From Plantactinospora sp. BC1 (GTDB lineage Bacteria > Actinomycetota > Actinomycetes > Mycobacteriales > Micromonosporaceae): DNA of 64,000 nt. The stretch lies in the NCBI RefSeq assembly GCF_003030345.1, contig NZ_CP028158.1, positions 186,001 to 250,000 on the forward strand, written 5' to 3'. A program made the position numbers and the translations under genes. A model generated the notes under the pieces. That model was given only the letters and a program-made list of their open reading frames with translations. It had not been told where the DNA came from and ran no database searches. Positions 35,803 to 44,269 of the stretch are shown here, piece after piece (position 1 is the stretch's first letter; the number at the start of each line of letters is the position of its first letter).

Positions 35803-37395
35803 TCAGCAGGGCCGGTGCTTCGCGGCCGTGGGGCGCAGCAGCCGGTAGCCGCCGCCCTGCCGGGTCAACTGGAGGGTGAGATCCCAGCGCGTACAGGTCT
35901 CGTCCGGCCTGCCCTTCGGGCCGTAGCCGGCGGCCTGGTTGCTGGTGAAGGTCACCCGGGCCCGGACCGGGTCCAGCCGTGGGTCCACCTGCACCAGCGC
36001 GACGTCCGAGTCCTCGGTGCTGGACATCGCCGCAATGAAGGAGTCGCGGCTTTTCGGCTTCGCCGGGTCGACCACGCCGTCCGGGTCGTAGAGCGCGAGC
36101 AGGGTGTCCCAGTCCTTGTCGTTGATCGCCCGGAAGTAGCCGTCGAAGAACTCGGCCACCTCGATCACCTCGGCGCTGTCACCGGCACCCGCCAGCCGGA
36201 CCATACCGACCCGGTCACGCGGCGGCTCGGTGGAGAACCCGGTGCTCGGTGTCGCGGCCGTGCTCGGCACCGCCACCGGCGGCGGGACCACCCTCGTGCT
36301 CGCACTCTCGTCCCGGGCGCCGTCGTCCGTCCGGCCGCCGACCCAGACCAGCAGCACACAGAGGGCGGCGACGATTGCCGCGGCGGCGACGGCCCAGCGC
36401 GCGGTCCCGGACCGTGACGTCCGGGGTGGAGCGGTGCCGCCCGCTGGCCCGCCGGCCGCCCCCGGCACCGGGCCGCCGGTGGCGACCCGCCGCCGCTCCG
36501 AGCGCGGTCCCGGCTGCGGGGTGGGCACGATCTCGTCCGAGAGCGGCAGGACGGCGTCGAACGCGGCCGTCCACTCGGGCCAGTCGGGCCGCGCGTCCGG
36601 CTCCCGCCGGCTCCGGGCGGCGAGATCGGCGACGTCGGCGAAGAGTTTCCGCGCGGCCGTGAGTTCGGCCGGGTCGCGGGCGGCCTGATCCGACAGCAAC
36701 AACCGGAGCACGAGCAGACCGAACTTGTACCGGTCACCCGCCTCGGTGCCGAGCGCCTCGCCCTCCGGCAGCCGCCAGTCCGGCGTTTCGACCTGCGGCG
36801 CCACGGAGTCGCCGTCGACGCAGACCGCATCGCAGTCGAGCAGGAAGCAGCGTGGCGGATCCACCGTCACCAGGACGTTCTTGGGGGAGAGGTCGCCCAC
36901 CACGATCCGGTCGCCGTGCAGCACCGCGAGCATCCGGGCGAACTCGCGCAGCAGCCCGACCCGGTCGCGCTCCGAGACCCGCAGGCCGACCTTCGCCATG
37001 TACTCGATCGGGTTGAGCAGGAACTCCATCGCGAGTGGCCGGGGTCGACCGTCGCCCGGAAGGGTGAGCGTCACGGTGTATTCCGGCGGGGCCGGCGGCA
37101 TGAGGAATCCGCGCAACTGCGCGCCGCGCCGGACGGCGGCGAGCGGCCACGCGGCCCGCTCGGCGAGCAGGGTACGCAGGTCGTCGCCGGCCGACGCGCG
37201 CAGCGCCACCAGCCGGTCGAGTACGTCGGCCCGCACCGAGGCGATCGTCCCCGGGTCGTACTCCTTGAACGCCAGCCGTCCCGGGAAGATCCCCGGCGCC
37301 TCCACCAGCCGGACCCGGCCCTGCCCGCCGGAGCCGAGTTCCCCGACCACGGTGAGCGCGTCGACCTCGACCGGCCCGCCGATGACCACGCTCAT
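35803..37395 (-). CDS. TerY-P-type Ser/Thr kinase with TM and NTF2-like domain
   Basis: 530 residues from the ATG at 37395, which overlaps the PP2C stop as ATGA. Kinase domain about 10-285: Gly-loop GSGGQGRV, Lys44 in LAFKEYDPG, catalytic Asp168 in VVGDLSPKNVLV (in place of HRD) and DCD (187-189) in place of DFG. This variant is typical of kinases in TerY-P vWA-phosphatase-kinase triads. A Pro/Gly-rich linker leads to one transmembrane helix (about 333-354), and the extracytoplasmic end (about 410-530) resembles a SnoaL/NTF2-like domain (FFDGYFRAINDKDWDTLLAL). The catalytic residues look functional. It would phosphorylate partners in the operon, opposed by the PP2C. Confidence 0.85.
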   Translation of the reverse strand: MSVVIGGPVEVDALTVVGELGSGGQGRVRLVEAPGIFPGRLAFKEYDPGTIASVRADVLDRLVALRASAGDDLRTLLAERAAWPLAAVRRGAQLRGFLMPPAPPEYTVTLTLPGDGRPRPLAMEFLLNPIEYMAKVGLRVSERDRVGLLREFARMLAVLHGDRIVVGDLSPKNVLVTVDPPRCFLLDCDAVCVDGDSVAPQVETPDWRLPEGEALGTEAGDRYKFGLLVLRLLLSDQAARDPAELTAARKLFADVADLAARSRREPDARPDWPEWTAAFDAVLPLSDEIVPTPQPGPRSERRRVATGGPVPGAAGGPAGGTAPPRTSRSGTARWAVAAAAIVAALCVLLVWVGGRTDDGARDESASTRVVPPPVAVPSTAATPSTGFSTEPPRDRVGMVRLAGAGDSAEVIEVAEFFDGYFRAINDKDWDTLLALYDPDGVVDPAKPKSRDSFIAAMSSTEDSDVALVQVDPRLDPVRARVTFTSNQAAGYGPKGRPDETCTRWDLTLQLTRQGGGYRLLRPTAAKHRPC

Positions 37396-38375
37396 CCCGC
37401 CGCCCCCGACCGCCGGGGACGCGGCCACACCGCGACGAGCGTCCGGTCGTCGTCGAAGGTGTCCCGGGAGAAGTCGAGCGCGTGGGCCAGCCCCAGCATC
37501 GGCGGTGGCCGGTCGAGCAGCGTGCCGAAGAGGTCGCCGACCAGGCCGGTGCCGTCGCCGAGCGGATCGCCGAAACCGTCCGTTCCGATCAGCAGCACCG
37601 ATCCGGTCAGCGACACCTCGACCGGTGCGATCCGCTCCGGCAGCCTGGGCAGGGCCGTCACCGCCGAGTCGACCATGCCGCCGCCGGAGTACTTCGACGG
37701 GAAGAGGCCGGTGAACCCGGAGCCGTCGAAGGTCCAGGCAGCGGAGTCACCGGCGCGGACCAGCTCGGCCGTCGCGCCGGAGCGGGTCGGCCGGACCACG
37801 CCGGTGACGATCGTCGTGCCGAGCCGCCGCTCCACGTCCTCGGCCCGCTCACCCGACCGCAGCCCGTACCGGCCGTGCCGCAGCAGCGCGTCGGCGGCGT
37901 CGGTCAGCACCCGCCGCCAGTCGACCCGGGTGCCACGGTCGAGTTCGTCCGCCAGCGCCTGAAGGGCGGCCTGACCGGCCAGCCTGGCGCCGACCTCGGC
38001 AGCCGTCGCACTGGAGACACCGTCCATGACCGCGAAGAGCACCGCTCCGGTCGGCCGGTGCAGCACGACACCCGCATCGTCCTGCCGGTACTTTCCGGCG
38101 TACCGGTGTGCGTTCCCGCGTACCGAGGCCATCCGGACCACGAAGTCCGGCGTCGTCCAGCCGTCGCAGACCGTGTCGGGCTGACGTCCCGGCGCCGGCC
38201 GGGGGTCGAAGGGGTCGGTGGGCTCGTCGACCACGATCGGCGCCCACTGCCCGGGTTGCGGCGGGTTGTGGATCCTCGGGTACCCACCGGGGTCGGCCGG
38301 CGGTTCGTCCCGGGTACTCCCGGCGGGGTTGGTGCGCGGATCGGCCGCCCGGCCGCGTCGCAGGAGCATCGTCAC
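37392..38375 (-). CDS. PP2C-family Ser/Thr phosphatase
   Basis: 327 residues from a GTG that overlaps the upstream vWA stop (GTGA). After a proline-rich lead (1-70), the PP2C fold is marked by YRQDDAGVVL (metal Asp), VMDGVSSATAAEVGARLA, GTTIVTGVV, LLIGTDGFGDP and FDDDRTLVAVW. All metal-binding aspartates are present, so an active enzyme is expected. In TerY-P triads this phosphatase works against the adjacent kinase to set the phosphorylation state of the vWA protein. Confidence 0.88.
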   Translation of the reverse strand: MTMLLRRGRAADPRTNPAGSTRDEPPADPGGYPRIHNPPQPGQWAPIVVDEPTDPFDPRPAPGRQPDTVCDGWTTPDFVVRMASVRGNAHRYAGKYRQDDAGVVLHRPTGAVLFAVMDGVSSATAAEVGARLAGQAALQALADELDRGTRVDWRRVLTDAADALLRHGRYGLRSGERAEDVERRLGTTIVTGVVRPTRSGATAELVRAGDSAAWTFDGSGFTGLFPSKYSGGGMVDSAVTALPRLPERIAPVEVSLTGSVLLIGTDGFGDPLGDGTGLVGDLFGTLLDRPPPMLGLAHALDFSRDTFDDDRTLVAVWPRPRRSGAAG

Positions 38376-39061
38376 ACCACGTCGATCGCCATGTGGAAGC
38401 CCTCCGGGCGGTCGACCCGGAGTTCGGCCGCGCCGTTCGCCATCGACCGGCCCGACTCGACCACGCTCTTGGTGAGCGCCGCGCAGAACTTCGCGATCGC
38501 CTGCCCGATGTCGGAGCCCTGGATCGAGACGAACGCGTACTCGGGACGCGTGGCGACCTCCAGGATCGTCCGCGCCTCGGCCCCGCCGATGCCGCAGGCG
38601 ATGATGTTCGGCGCGCCGAGGGTCTGGTTCCGGTCGACGAGTTGCCGGTGGGACCGCCGCCAGTTTCCGCCGTCGCTGGGCTGACCGTCGCTGAGGAAGA
38701 AGACCGCCGGGCGGTGCACCGCGTACTCCTGCGACTTCAGGTGTCTGACATCGGCCGGGATCTGCTGGAGCAGCGCCTGGAACGCGGCGCCGAAGCTCGT
38801 GGCGCTCCGGCAGGCCAGCGGCGGCATCCCGTCGACCCGGCGCAGGTCGGCGAGGTGCATCCGCAGCACGGCGGTGTCGGAGAAGCCGATGACGGTGAAG
38901 CGCACCTTCGCCGCCGCCATCGGTTCGGCCAGCAGCGCCTGGTGCAGCGAGACGAGGCCCGCGTTCAGTTCACCGACGAGGTGCCGCATCGAGGCGGACT
39001 CGTCGGCGAGTACGTAGATTGGCAGTAGGTGCCCGCGTACGTCCGGCATGTGCTGGATCAC
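38372..39061 (-). CDS. vWA-domain protein (TerY-like)
   Basis: 229 residues, almost entirely one von Willebrand A domain. The MIDAS is intact: DESASM (Asp20, Ser22, Ser24), the Thr/Ser loop near CRSATSFG and the Asp125 of FLSDGQPSD. Length and motifs match TerY/TerY-P proteins of the tellurium-resistance-linked stress and conflict systems. Starts at GTG, overlapping the upstream gene by 4 bases. It probably binds a metal-dependent partner and is controlled by the neighbouring kinase and phosphatase (family knowledge). Confidence 0.88.
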   Translation of the reverse strand: MIQHMPDVRGHLLPIYVLADESASMRHLVGELNAGLVSLHQALLAEPMAAAKVRFTVIGFSDTAVLRMHLADLRRVDGMPPLACRSATSFGAAFQALLQQIPADVRHLKSQEYAVHRPAVFFLSDGQPSDGGNWRRSHRQLVDRNQTLGAPNIIACGIGGAEARTILEVATRPEYAFVSIQGSDIGQAIAKFCAALTKSVVESGRSMANGAAELRVDRPEGFHMAIDVV

Positions 39062-40749
39062 TCTCCCTGGGGTGGCGGCGCAAGCAGTTCGGCGGCCGGG
39101 CGGAAACCGTCCGGCCCGGTGACGACGGAGTTCTGGTCGCCGTCGAGGACGGCGCGGCCGTATTCGACGACCCGGCGCAGGGCGAAGGCGCAGAATCGGC
39201 GGGCCGCCTCGGCGACGTCGCCGGCCGGGGCGACGAAGGCCAGCTCCGGCCGGGTCGCGATGCGCAGGACCGTCGGCGCCGAGGCCGGGCCGACGCCGCA
39301 GGCGATCAGGTCCGGGGCGTAGCGCTGACTGGCCCGGTCGGAGAGCCGGCGGTGCACGTCGGCCCAGGGCTGGTCCTCGGCGGGCCGGTCACCGGTGAGC
39401 ATCAGCACCTGGGGGCGGCGCAGCGACGAGGTCTCCTCTTTGAGCGCGGCCGCGTCCCGTGGGATGCAGTCCAGCAGGCGGGAGAACGCGTCGGCGAGCC
39501 TGGCGGAACCGGCGCCGACCGTGAACGCCGGAAGCCGGACGCCCGGTCTCGCGGTGCTCAGGGGTATCCGGACGGCGGCCGTGTCGGCATAGCTCAGCAC
39601 CGCCAGCCGGACCACCTCGGCGACCTCCGGGTCGGCGGCCAGGGTGTCGTAGAGCGAGCGCAGGCCGGCGTTGAGCGCGTCGATCCCGGCGGCCATCGCC
39701 GGTGACTCGTCGATCACCAGGTAGATCGGAATCAGGCCCGGCGGCCGGTTACCGGGCCGGTCCGCACCGTCCCCGGCCTCCGGCAGCGGTACGTCCCAGC
39801 CCGACGCCGTCGAGGGAGCACTGCCCAGCGCGACGTGCGGGTACCCGGAGGCACCGCGGACGACCTCGTCGCGGACCTGGCCCATGTCGTACGCCTCGAC
39901 CAGGTTCCGGCCGGCCATGTACTCGAACTTCTCCCAGTTCCGCTTGTCCGCCTTCTCCCGCTCGACGGCGAGCCGGGCCTCCATGTCGGCGGCCATCTCC
40001 AGGGCTCGGGCGGTGTCTCCCGGGTTGTTCTCCAGGTGCAGCGCGAGCAGGTCCTGCATGCTGAACGGCCGCCCGGCGAGCGCGTCGCGTTCCCGGGCCC
40101 GCTGTTCGATCGCGCCGCTCTGCCGGATCAGGTCGATGTTGTTCGCCCGCCGGGCCTCGTCCGCGTTGCGCTCGTGCTCGGCGGCCTTGACGACGTTGTC
40201 CCGCTTGGCCTCCTCCTCCCTCTGGAGGTAGGCGACCGCCGCCGCGTCGGGTTCCAGCCGGGCGCGGCACATGTACAGCTCGATGCAGCCGCCGATCGTC
40301 ACGCCGCGCCGGAAGCGGGCGTTGATCGCGTCCTCCGCCGCCTTGGCCTCCTCGATCGGGAAGGCGGCGGTGATGTCGCGGAACTCCGACATCAGATAGT
40401 CGGAGACCACCCGGAGCCCGTCCTGGATGTTGCGGCTCACGATCTGCCTCGGATCGGTCACCCGGAAGCCGACGTTCACCATCGTCGCGAAGTGGTAGAT
40501 CCCGCCGCGCGCCGGCGGTGGCGAGCTGCGCAGCTCGATGGTGCGCTGGTGGTCGCTGAGGTCGACGTCGTACCTCGTCCGGTAGCGGAGCAGGAGTTGG
40601 TCGCCGAGCCCGATCGGCCGGCCGCCGTCCAGGATGTCGATCTGACCGCCGGCCGTCACGTACACGGCGGCGACGTGCGGGTCGCGGACCCGTTCGGTGG
40701 CATCGAACCGCGATACCGGTCCGGACCTGAGGATCAGTTGAACGGACAT
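39058..40749 (-). CDS. SPFH-like, coiled-coil and degenerate vWA protein
   Basis: 563 residues from the ATG at 40749. Residues 1-175 resemble an SPFH/band-7 domain (VYVTAGGQIDILDGG, YHFATMVNVGFRVTDPRQIV, FPIEEAKAAEDAINARF). A charged coiled coil follows (about 175-280). The C-terminal vWA domain (about 338-545) has DESPAM in place of DxSxS and TGDRPAED in place of the S/T-D-G loop, so metal binding may be lost. SPFH proteins oligomerise into membrane rings or scaffolds; here it may arrange the system at the membrane. It starts 8 bases after the ATPase gene stop. Confidence 0.78.
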   Translation of the reverse strand: MSVQLILRSGPVSRFDATERVRDPHVAAVYVTAGGQIDILDGGRPIGLGDQLLLRYRTRYDVDLSDHQRTIELRSSPPPARGGIYHFATMVNVGFRVTDPRQIVSRNIQDGLRVVSDYLMSEFRDITAAFPIEEAKAAEDAINARFRRGVTIGGCIELYMCRARLEPDAAAVAYLQREEEAKRDNVVKAAEHERNADEARRANNIDLIRQSGAIEQRARERDALAGRPFSMQDLLALHLENNPGDTARALEMAADMEARLAVEREKADKRNWEKFEYMAGRNLVEAYDMGQVRDEVVRGASGYPHVALGSAPSTASGWDVPLPEAGDGADRPGNRPPGLIPIYLVIDESPAMAAGIDALNAGLRSLYDTLAADPEVAEVVRLAVLSYADTAAVRIPLSTARPGVRLPAFTVGAGSARLADAFSRLLDCIPRDAAALKEETSSLRRPQVLMLTGDRPAEDQPWADVHRRLSDRASQRYAPDLIACGVGPASAPTVLRIATRPELAFVAPAGDVAEAARRFCAFALRRVVEYGRAVLDGDQNSVVTGPDGFRPAAELLAPPPQGE

Positions 40750-40757
40750 GCTCGGGT

Positions 40758-43079
40758 TCACCTCGTGGAGTGTTCGGGGGGCAGCACGGCGTTCACCGCC
40801 TGCGCGACATTCGGCATCGGAATCAGGGCGTCCTCGTCGTCCCAGCGACGGGCCTGGCGGGTGACCACCGCGCCCGCCCACGGGTCGAACTCGGCGACCG
40901 CCCGCACCAGCCGGGTGAACGCCTTGCGGATCGCGGCGTCGGACTCGGCGTAGCTGGCCCAGATGCGCAGCACGTGCTCCGCGACCGAGCTGTAGCGGCT
41001 GCCGGCCAGGGTGCGGGCCCAGGACTCGATAAGCGGCCGGCGCAGATGACCGTGACGGGTGGCCAGCAGCAGCAGCGTCGGCCACCTCGTCTTCGCGTCG
41101 TCCGCGCCGGTGACGTCGCTGAGCAGGTCCGCGGCGACGAACAGGAACATCAGCTGCGCGGTGTCCGTCCGCTTCGGATCTGCCAGGCACCGCTCGACGA
41201 CGCCGTAGAAGAGCGGAAGGTACTGCTCCGGCTCCTCGGCCAGCAACGCCGCGAACCCTCGGCAGATGCCGAACTGCACCTGCAGGTCCGTGACCATGGC
41301 CAGCCGCTCCAGTGCCCGGACCGACCTGGTGGTGTCGGTACGGCCGAGCCGGGTGCCGTGTGCCAGCGCCGCCGTGGACTGCAACTCGGGACTGCCGGCC
41401 CGGTACCAGCCGTCGACGAGCCAGGTCACCGCGGTCTGCAACTCCGGCACCCCGGCCGCCACCCGGAGCACGTCGGCGACCGCCTCCCGGCGGTACGTGT
41501 TGTCACTGGCCGCCCACTCGTGCAGGACGGCACGGCGGACGTACTCGAAGGCCAGCGTCGCCAGGAAACCGACGGCTGTGCCCGCCGAGACGCGTATCTC
41601 GTCGGAGCGGTGCATCACCAGGTCGCCGAGCCAGTCGAGGATCTGGTCCTGGATCCGGTAACCCTTCCAGGCGCGTTCGATGACCCGGCGCGGATAGTCG
41701 GGGTTGCGGTACGAGATCTCGGTGGCCGGCGCGTACCCGTAGGGTGTCCGGATCGTCCCCTCCGTGGTGCGGGCCTGTAGCGTCCGCAGCAGCTGGATCG
41801 GCGGCATCCGGAAGGGATCCGGCCCGGCGACCCGCAGTGACGCGTCGTCGTCCACCACGAGCGGGCCACCGGCCGACAGGCGCTGGTGCAGCCGACGCGC
41901 GGCGGCGGCGACCTCCTCGAACGGCTGCCCGTCCAGCACCGCGAGGGCGATCGCGAAGCAGCGCAGCTCCAGGTCGGCGAGCCCGTCGAACCAGATGCCG
42001 AACTCGTCGACGTCCCGGCGCATCAGCATCGCCCGGATCCGGGCGACGTCCACCGTCTCCGACTCGCGGCTGAGCAGCATCGCCAGGATGGCGGCGACCT
42101 CGCAGGTGATGCTGTCCCGGTCGAGCTTCTCCCTGACCAGCTCGGCCACGGCCGGCTGCGCCAGCAGTCCGTCGGCCCGGGTCTCGTCGTCGAGGCGATA
42201 TCTCAGATGGGTACGCAGGATCTCCCGCCGTGGTGGCGCCGCGGGCAGGCTTATCCGGTGCCGGAGCAGGCTCTCGTCCCGGATCGGTGCCTCCGAGCCG
42301 ATGGTGAGCACGAGCCGCGCGTCGGCGGCCCTGAGCGCCGCCTCCAGCCGGTCGAAGGTGGAGGCGTCGAGCCGTCCGACGTCGTCGGGCTGGCAGAGCA
42401 GGAAGGCGGTACCGCGCTCGAACCGGCGTGCGGTGAGTTGCTCCGCCATCCGGCTCAGGTCGATCCGGGGATCGAGTTGGTAGATGACCTGGGATTCGAC
42501 GCCGAGGAGGAGCCGGATCGCCATCGTGACCCGGCCGCCCCCGGTGACTCCCTGGAGCAGGACGCTGCGGCGGTCCTGGAAGTCGGCCCGGCAGGCGTCC
42601 CAGCGCTCCGGGAAGACGAAGGCGTGCCGGGCGTACTCCTCCAGGGTCGGCGCCAGCCTCGTCAGCGGCGCGCTCTGCTCCCCACCGGTGAGATAGAAGA
42701 CGATCTTGTCGCCGGAGACGGCGTCGCCGCCGAAGCGCTGCTGCGCGTCGCGGACGAACTGGTGGCGGTCTGATCCGCGGCCCGGCTGGTCGGGCAGTTC
42801 GGGCAGCGCGTCGGCGCCGCCGGCCCGCTCGGTGCTCCCGGCGTCGCCTTCACCGCCCTGCTCCGGCGGTGTGGCCCCGGCCTCCGCGCCACCCTCGGGC
42901 GGCGGAGCGCCGCCGGCATCACCGGCGGCAGCGGGCCCGGCTGGTCCGCCCTCGGGTGCCGGTCCCGCGTTGGCCGGTGCCGCGGCCGGCTGGGCGGCCG
43001 CCGGTGATGCCGCTGCGGCGGGTGCGGCCGGTGCGGCCGCCGCGGCGGGTGCGGCCGGTGTCGGCGCCGTCCCGCTCAT
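40758..43079 (-). CDS. STAND-like P-loop ATPase with HEAT-type repeats
   Basis: 773 residues. The first 100 residues are Ala/Pro/Gly-rich and disordered. A P-loop NTPase domain spans about 165-400: Walker-A-like GVTGGGRVT (177-185), with Arg in place of the canonical Lys, a strand GTAFLLCQPDDVGRL that could hold the Walker B acid, and a sensor-like ARLVLTIGSEAP. A winged-helix region follows, then helical repeats (about 480-760; ALERLAMVTDLQVQFGICRG). This layout fits a STAND/NLR-like sensor-switch, but the Walker A change may alter ATP hydrolysis. Coupled to the TIR gene by a 4-base overlap. Confidence 0.7.
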   Translation of the reverse strand: MSGTAPTPAAPAAAAAPAAPAAAASPAAAQPAAAPANAGPAPEGGPAGPAAAGDAGGAPPPEGGAEAGATPPEQGGEGDAGSTERAGGADALPELPDQPGRGSDRHQFVRDAQQRFGGDAVSGDKIVFYLTGGEQSAPLTRLAPTLEEYARHAFVFPERWDACRADFQDRRSVLLQGVTGGGRVTMAIRLLLGVESQVIYQLDPRIDLSRMAEQLTARRFERGTAFLLCQPDDVGRLDASTFDRLEAALRAADARLVLTIGSEAPIRDESLLRHRISLPAAPPRREILRTHLRYRLDDETRADGLLAQPAVAELVREKLDRDSITCEVAAILAMLLSRESETVDVARIRAMLMRRDVDEFGIWFDGLADLELRCFAIALAVLDGQPFEEVAAAARRLHQRLSAGGPLVVDDDASLRVAGPDPFRMPPIQLLRTLQARTTEGTIRTPYGYAPATEISYRNPDYPRRVIERAWKGYRIQDQILDWLGDLVMHRSDEIRVSAGTAVGFLATLAFEYVRRAVLHEWAASDNTYRREAVADVLRVAAGVPELQTAVTWLVDGWYRAGSPELQSTAALAHGTRLGRTDTTRSVRALERLAMVTDLQVQFGICRGFAALLAEEPEQYLPLFYGVVERCLADPKRTDTAQLMFLFVAADLLSDVTGADDAKTRWPTLLLLATRHGHLRRPLIESWARTLAGSRYSSVAEHVLRIWASYAESDAAIRKAFTRLVRAVAEFDPWAGAVVTRQARRWDDEDALIPMPNVAQAVNAVLPPEHSTR

Positions 43080-44269
43080 CGGTATCCCGCCTCGTCGCCG
43101 CGCACGACCTTGTTGCCGTTGACCCAGTCGCCGCCGACCTGCGGGCCGTGCACCGGTCCGTGGTTGTTGAACTGGACGCCGTGGTTGCCCGCCGGTGCCG
43201 GGCCGCCGCCGGCGGAATCCGGTGGGGAGGGGACGTCCGGCGCCGACCGGAGACCCGGCGGGGACGGGTACCCCGGAGCGTGTACCCAGCAGCGCTCCCT
43301 GCCGCCGGCGATCGGCACGGGCAGGTAGGTGGACGGATCGGCCACCAGCGGGTGCGCCCGCACCACGCCGTCGTAGAAGGCGTCCGGCAGTACGAGGACG
43401 AGGCCCGCCTTCGTCGCTCGACGCCGTACCTTGGCGACCGCCGGAAGGTCCAGGAGGTAGGCGAGCTCGTCACAGACGTCCGTCCGGCCGCTGCGCATCG
43501 TCGAGTGGTGCAGTCCGGCGCGGACGCGCAGCGGACCGCTCTCCGGGACGGGTTGGTCGGTCAGGACCGTCTCCAGCGCGCCGACCAGCCTGGAGAGCAC
43601 CCGGATCGGCGGAACGGCCGCCGGGACGAAGAGTGTGAGCCTGGTCGGACGGGTCACCGTCTCGATGTCCGACATCTCCGCGTCCGCCGTGGCGCGGTCG
43701 ATGGCCTGGTGCAGGGCGGCCACCTGCCACTCCCGGACCGGTGGTTCCAGTCGCAGCATCAGGACGGTGCCGTCCCGACCCGTCGCCGGCCCGGCGGCCG
43801 CAGCGGGCTCGCCCCGGGCGAGGGTGGCGAGTTCCTCGATCAGGAGGGGAAGGTCCCGCTGGATGCCCCGGGTGCTCAGCCACCGGTACTGCCGGTGCGC
43901 CAGTTCCGCGATGTCGTCCGGAAGGTTCTCGGCGCGGAGCGCGGGTACCTCCCCGACCAGGACCGGGACGACGGGGATCCCCATCGACAACGCCGCGGCG
44001 ATCTCCCGCCGTACGAAGTCCTCGGGCTGGTCGATGCGCCTGCGCCCGCGACGGTCCCGGGCCAGCCACCGTTTCCCGATGACGACCACCAGCACCACGC
44101 TCTTGGCGAGACTGCCCCAGAGTTCGGGACGGTAGTCGCGTCCCAGTTCGATCGATCGGTTGTCCCGGAAGACCCGCTTCGGGCCGATCGTCGCGCACAG
44201 TTTCTCGTCGATAAGGACGGCCACGGCCGCCTCGTCGTCGGAACGGTAGTTGATGAATACATCCGGCAC
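43076..44269 (-). CDS. TIR, cyclase-like and glycine/asparagine tail protein
   Basis: 397 residues from a GTG with AAGGA upstream; first gene of the six-gene operon. TIR domain 1-140: VFINYRSDDEAAVAVLIDEKL, VFRDNRSIELGRDYRPELWG (candidate catalytic Glu49) and VVLVVVIGKRWLARD. Residues about 165-335 resemble a nucleotidyl-cyclase-like domain common in actinobacterial conflict proteins (VRAGLHHSTMRSGRTDVCDE, LAYLLDLPAVAKVRRRA, LVLPDAFYDGVVRAHPLV). It lacks the usual metal-binding Asp pair, so it may be regulatory. The C-terminus (about 368-392) is Gly/Asn/His-rich (NHGVQFNNHGPVHGPQVGG) and looks like an assembly motif. TIR proteins consume NAD in bacterial immunity; that function here is inferred. 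Confidence 0.8.
   Translation of the reverse strand: MPDVFINYRSDDEAAVAVLIDEKLCATIGPKRVFRDNRSIELGRDYRPELWGSLAKSVVLVVVIGKRWLARDRRGRRRIDQPEDFVRREIAAALSMGIPVVPVLVGEVPALRAENLPDDIAELAHRQYRWLSTRGIQRDLPLLIEELATLARGEPAAAAGPATGRDGTVLMLRLEPPVREWQVAALHQAIDRATADAEMSDIETVTRPTRLTLFVPAAVPPIRVLSRLVGALETVLTDQPVPESGPLRVRAGLHHSTMRSGRTDVCDELAYLLDLPAVAKVRRRATKAGLVLVLPDAFYDGVVRAHPLVADPSTYLPVPIAGGRERCWVHAPGYPSPPGLRSAPDVPSPPDSAGGGPAPAGNHGVQFNNHGPVHGPQVGGDWVNGNKVVRGDEAGYR

Noticed and set aside
38372-39061. vWA gene as evidence for a tellurite-resistance operon
   Set aside because: No TerB, TerC, TerD or TerZ genes are present. Only the vWA-phosphatase-kinase triad is shared with Ter systems.
42770-43079. Ala/Pro/Gly repeats in the 5' part of the STAND-like gene as a possible recombination or VNTR repeat
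   Set aside because: The DNA repeats are imperfect and fit an ordinary low-complexity disordered N-terminus in a GC-rich genome.
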